From: Thermodesulfobacteriota bacterium
GTDB lineage: Bacteria > Desulfobacterota > S145-22
Assembly: GCA_024763435.1 (NCBI GenBank)
Contig: JANTFN010000010.1
Location: 1 to 16,984 of the forward strand
Direction of reading: 5' to 3'
DNA: 16,984 nt
Positions 14,396-16,984 of the stretch are shown piece by piece; position 1 is the stretch's first letter, and every line of letters starts with the position of its first letter. Under the pieces are notes generated by a model. That model saw nothing but the letters and a program-made list of their open reading frames with translations, ran no database searches and was not told the origin of the DNA. The translations under genes and the position numbers were made by a program.

Positions 14396-15232
14396 ATGCG
14401 ACAGAAGCGAAAAGAAAAATTTTTCAGATTCTATCTTCCGCTGGCCCTGTTTCTTATCTTTCTCCTGTTTCCCTTTTACTGGATGTTTGCCACCACCTTT
14501 AAATCAGATATGGAGCTGTATAATCTCAAACTCAACCCCTTTCTGATACACCACTGGTCTTTGCTGAACCTCAAGCATCTCTTTTTTCAGACCCCCTTTC
14601 TCCGGTGGCTTGCCAACACGTTTTTTGTCGCCATAACCTCTACGATTATCTCCCTTTCCGCCAGCCTGCTTGCCGCCTACGGCATTCAGAGAATCCGCTT
14701 CAAGGGATCGAGCCTGATGGGGATAGGAATTTTTTTCTGTTATCTTGTTCCGCCTACGATTCTCTTTATTCCGCTTGCCACCATGGTTTTCAAACTTAGA
14801 ATATGGGATTCTCTCTGGGCCTTGTCTCTTATCTATCCGACTTTTTTAATCCCCTTCTGCACCTGGCTGCTGATGGGGTATTTCAATTCCATCCCCAAGG
14901 AACTCGAAGAATGCGCCATGATGGACGGGGCGAGCAGGCTCTGGATTTTCTGGCGGGTGATTGTCCCGCTGTCGCTTCCGGGGATTCTTTCCGCGGGGAT
15001 ATTTGCCTTTACGCTCTCGTGGAATGAATATCTTTATGCCCTGACCTTTATCTCCACAAGCCTGAAAAAAACGGTATCGGTCGGGCTCGTTACAGAGCTT
15101 GTTCGTGGCGATGTCTATCACTGGGGCCCGCTGATGGCGGGCGCCCTGTTCGGGAGTGTGCCGGTTGCCCTGGTATATTCCTTTTTTGTGGAGTACTACG
15201 TGGCGGGAATGACGGGTGCCTTAAAGGAGTAG
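14396..15232 (+). CDS. ABC transporter permease, MalG/UgpE type
   Basis: The second permease has 278 residues and about six membrane segments (about 12-33, 70-95, 106-131, 139-161, 188-210 and 245-268). The EAA loop is ELEECAMMDGASRLWIFWRV near residues 169-188. PFYWMFATTFKSDMEL at the start and NTFFVAITSTIISLSASLLAAY are hallmarks of the MalG/UgpE branch. ATG 14396 comes one base after the previous stop, so translation is probably coupled; no strong ribosome binding site is seen. It pairs with the upstream permease to form the channel used by the Tat-exported receptor. Confidence 0.94.
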   Translation: MRQKRKEKFFRFYLPLALFLIFLLFPFYWMFATTFKSDMELYNLKLNPFLIHHWSLLNLKHLFFQTPFLRWLANTFFVAITSTIISLSASLLAAYGIQRIRFKGSSLMGIGIFFCYLVPPTILFIPLATMVFKLRIWDSLWALSLIYPTFLIPFCTWLLMGYFNSIPKELEECAMMDGASRLWIFWRVIVPLSLPGILSAGIFAFTLSWNEYLYALTFISTSLKKTVSVGLVTELVRGDVYHWGPLMAGALFGSVPVALVYSFFVEYYVAGMTGALKE

Positions 15233-15238
15233 CAAAAC

Positions 15239-16330
15239 ATGGCGGAAGTTTTACTGGAACATGTCGGAAAGAAATTTGGAAAAGTTGTCGCGGTTGATGA
15301 TTTTAACCTGACCATTTACCACGACGAATTCATGGTTTTTGTCGGGCCAAGCGGGTGTGGCAAGACAACGACCCTTCGCATGATAGCGGGCCTCGAGGAG
15401 ATTACCAGCGGTGATATTGCCATTGAAGGACGGCGGGTGAACAATGTCCCGCCCAAGGACAGGGATATCGCCATGGTTTTTCAGAATTATGCCCTCTATC
15501 CCCACATGACCGTTTATCAGAATATGGCATTTGGGCTGAAGCTCAAAAAAGTCGCGCAGCAGGAAATAGACAAGCGGGTAAGACAGACGGCGGAGATGTT
15601 GGGAATCCTCGGCCTTTTGAAACGAAAACCCAAGGAACTTTCCGGCGGACAGCGCCAGCGGGTTGCCTTGGGGCGCGCGATTGTCCGCATTCCCAAGGTC
15701 TATCTCTTTGACGAACCGCTTTCCAACCTTGACGCGAAACTTCGGGTTCAAATGCGCCTCGAGCTCAAAAAACTCCATAAAAAAATGGGGACCACCAGTA
15801 TTTACGTCACGCACGACCAGATAGAGGCCATGACCATGGGAGACCGTATCGCGGTCATGAAGGACGGCAGAATCCAGCAGGTGGGGGAGCCGCTGCAAAT
15901 TTACATGCACCCCATCAACAGGTTTGTTGCCAGTTTTATCGGGTCGCCGACCATGAATTTTCTGGATGTTCATGTGGTAAAAAAAGGGGAGGGGTATCAT
16001 GTTGAATCAAAAGGCTTCAGCCTCCCCGTCCCCGAAGAGAAAAAGCGTGCGATTGCCCCCTACGAGGGCAAAGAGGTTATCCTCGGCGTGCGTCCGGAAG
16101 ACCTCTCTGAAGGAGGAGAAAACCGGGGCGCGGGAACCTTAAAGGCCCATGTCGAGGTGGTTCAGCCGGTGGGGAATCAAATCTATGTGGACGTGAAGGT
16201 TGGCGCGCACAACCTTCTCGCGGCGGTTCCGCCTCAAAGCCTCGTCAAAACCATGGAGGAAATGGCCCTCAATCCGAGGCTCGACAACCTCCATTATTTT
16301 GACCCGAAAAGCGAACTGGCGATCGCCTGA
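15239..16330 (+). CDS. ABC transporter ATP-binding protein, UgpC/MalK type
   Basis: This is the ATPase of the importer. The 363-residue protein has Walker A GPSGCGKT at 36-43, Q-loop Q82, the signature LSGGQ at 134-138, Walker B VYLFDEP at 154-160 with catalytic E159, the D-loop SNLD at 162-165 and H-loop H192. A C-terminal TOBE/OB region from about residue 240 (VRPEDL near the middle) matches the CUT1 class, which imports disaccharides, glycerol phosphate or polyols. ATG 15239 has AAAGGAG at 15223-15229, inside the end of the permease gene. It completes a four-gene importer of one receptor, two permeases and one ATPase that would work as a homodimer. A terminator-like hairpin follows. Confidence 0.95.
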   Translation: MAEVLLEHVGKKFGKVVAVDDFNLTIYHDEFMVFVGPSGCGKTTTLRMIAGLEEITSGDIAIEGRRVNNVPPKDRDIAMVFQNYALYPHMTVYQNMAFGLKLKKVAQQEIDKRVRQTAEMLGILGLLKRKPKELSGGQRQRVALGRAIVRIPKVYLFDEPLSNLDAKLRVQMRLELKKLHKKMGTTSIYVTHDQIEAMTMGDRIAVMKDGRIQQVGEPLQIYMHPINRFVASFIGSPTMNFLDVHVVKKGEGYHVESKGFSLPVPEEKKRAIAPYEGKEVILGVRPEDLSEGGENRGAGTLKAHVEVVQPVGNQIYVDVKVGAHNLLAAVPPQSLVKTMEEMALNPRLDNLHYFDPKSELAIA

Positions 16331-16339
16331 ATCTTTTTT

Positions 16340-16361
16340 ATCCGCAGATTACGCGGATTTT
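16340..16361 (+). terminator. Terminator-like hairpin after the ABC operon; resembles a dispersed repeat
   Basis: ATCCGC at 16340-16345 and GCGGAT at 16353-16358 form a perfect 6-bp stem with a 7-base loop AGATTAC, followed by TTTTCT. It lies 9 bases after the ATPase stop. The core TCCGCAGATTACGCGGAT resembles a family of short interspersed sequences built from CGCAGATTA/CGCGGATT-like units that I recall from many bacterial genomes; the + frame there reads SADYADF, a peptide I associate with such repeats. It could be both a terminator and a repeat copy. Confidence 0.5.
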
Positions 16362-16396
16362 CTAAGTTTCATGTCCTTACGATGTAATTTCCCCTT

Positions 16397-16984
16397 TTAT
16401 TTGACGACGATATCCATCTTCTGCTCATTATTGAACTTCGGGTCCTTAAAGATCAGCCTGTATCGGGCAGGGAAATAGCCGTTGGAGGGTTTGTGGGTAA
16501 ATGAGCCTTTTTTGCTCTTTCCCATCAGATCATTATAGGAGTAGTTTTTAATGGTAACGTATTTATTTTTCCTGAAATCGAGATGCCGAATCCTGGCATA
16601 TTCCAGATTGGCGAATTCATACGAGACTTTAACATCACCCAGGGGAATACCAAGAAATGTATTTCGCTTAACCGTAAACTTGTAGCCGGCAAGCGGGTAT
16701 CCTTCCACTGTAAGCTGAAGACTCTTTTTAACCTTGCCGTTTTCATTTTCAAGTTCAAGGACATAGACATCCGTTTTTTTGACATGCCAGAAGTTATATT
16801 TTCCTTTTTTTCGTTCTCCTTTTAAGCTTTGTACCATCGCCCCTTTGTAGCGCATACTCCGGAAATCAAAGACAATACGGTGTTTTTTGTCGGTGTAATT
16901 GACAATTCTGGCTTTATTGGCATGTTCAAAATCATATTCAAGACAGGCGGGCTCGTTATATTTAACTTTTTCCGGATTGACCCT
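16397..16984 (-). CDS. Unidentified protein with two related beta-rich halves (5' end beyond window)
   Basis: The minus-strand frame runs open from TAA at 16397-16399 to the right edge, giving at least 195 residues; the ATG at 16855 is internal, because 43 more codons lie upstream without a stop. No family is recognised. The sequence is rich in lysine, aromatic residues and short alternating patterns typical of beta sandwiches, with no catalytic motif. The visible part appears to contain two similar units: residues about 15-93 (LEYDFEHANKARIVNYTDKKHRIV pattern) and 119-194 (VSYEFANLEYARIRHLDFRKNKYV pattern). A surface or periplasmic binding role is possible. The signal region, if any, is outside the window. 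It converges on the ABC operon with a 66-base gap. Confidence 0.7.
   Translation of the reverse strand, partial: RVNPEKVKYNEPACLEYDFEHANKARIVNYTDKKHRIVFDFRSMRYKGAMVQSLKGERKKGKYNFWHVKKTDVYVLELENENGKVKKSLQLTVEGYPLAGYKFTVKRNTFLGIPLGDVKVSYEFANLEYARIRHLDFRKNKYVTIKNYSYNDLMGKSKKGSFTHKPSNGYFPARYRLIFKDPKFNNEQKMDIVVK

Noticed and set aside
16200..16478. A + strand open frame of 92 codons across the end of the ATPase gene
   Set aside because: It is out of frame with the conserved ATPase C-terminus and only continues into the hairpin/repeat region.
1..16984. Defence island, prophage, secondary-metabolite cluster or other new multi-gene system
   Set aside because: No nuclease, helicase-nuclease, toxin-antitoxin, integrase, recombinase or synthase gene is seen; nearly every gene has a known housekeeping or transport family.

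Overview
This window looks like chromosomal DNA from an anaerobic, mesophilic bacterium. The best guess is a member of Desulfobacterota (the former Deltaproteobacteria), perhaps of the Syntrophales/Syntrophobacter type. The clues are the secA-argJ adjacency with an M23 peptidase gene upstream of secA, a CooT-type nickel protein, a thioredoxin reductase, a lone PTS enzyme I, and a mix of GTG/TTG/ATG start candidates with strong AGGAGG-type ribosome binding sites. This placement rests on gene content and recall, not on a search. Nearly all of the DNA is coding. I see no rRNA, tRNA, CRISPR array, transposase or phage gene.

Left part (1-7364, all + strand): the tail of an unidentified gene; a 190-base gap with a 16-bp tandem repeat and a promoter-like TTGACA; a membrane-anchored M23 (LytM) endopeptidase; SecA; ArgJ; a TsaC/YciO-family protein; a flavin reductase-like FMN protein; and an amidohydrolase-2 metal hydrolase. 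The last three are joined by 1- and 4-base stop/start overlaps and probably form one translationally coupled unit.

Middle part (7365-11588, + strand): a good sigma70-type promoter with a palindrome lying exactly in its spacer precedes a tight run of six genes. These are thioredoxin reductase, a CooT-like nickel protein, a 69-residue histidine-ladder protein, type I methionine aminopeptidase, PTS enzyme I, and a 59-residue coiled-coil gene that overlaps the end of ptsI. All gaps within the run are 36 bases or less. A lone MoaD/ThiS-like sulfur carrier on the minus strand converges on this operon.

Right part (11870-16984): a 209-base divergent intergenic region holds a 10-bp-arm inverted repeat and a TTGACA-17-TAAAGT promoter. 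It drives a complete carbohydrate-type ABC importer: a Tat-exported solute-binding protein, two MalF/MalG-type permeases and a UgpC/MalK-type ATPase. The importer ends at a terminator-like hairpin that resembles a dispersed repeat. The last gene, on the minus strand and cut by the window edge, encodes an unrecognised protein with two related beta-rich halves.

Most of the window is housekeeping and transport. I do not see a defence system or a biosynthetic cluster. The least explained pieces are the five-histidine period-4 ladder protein next to CooT, the palindrome inside the trxB promoter, the small gene overlapping ptsI, and the duplicated-domain protein at the right edge.
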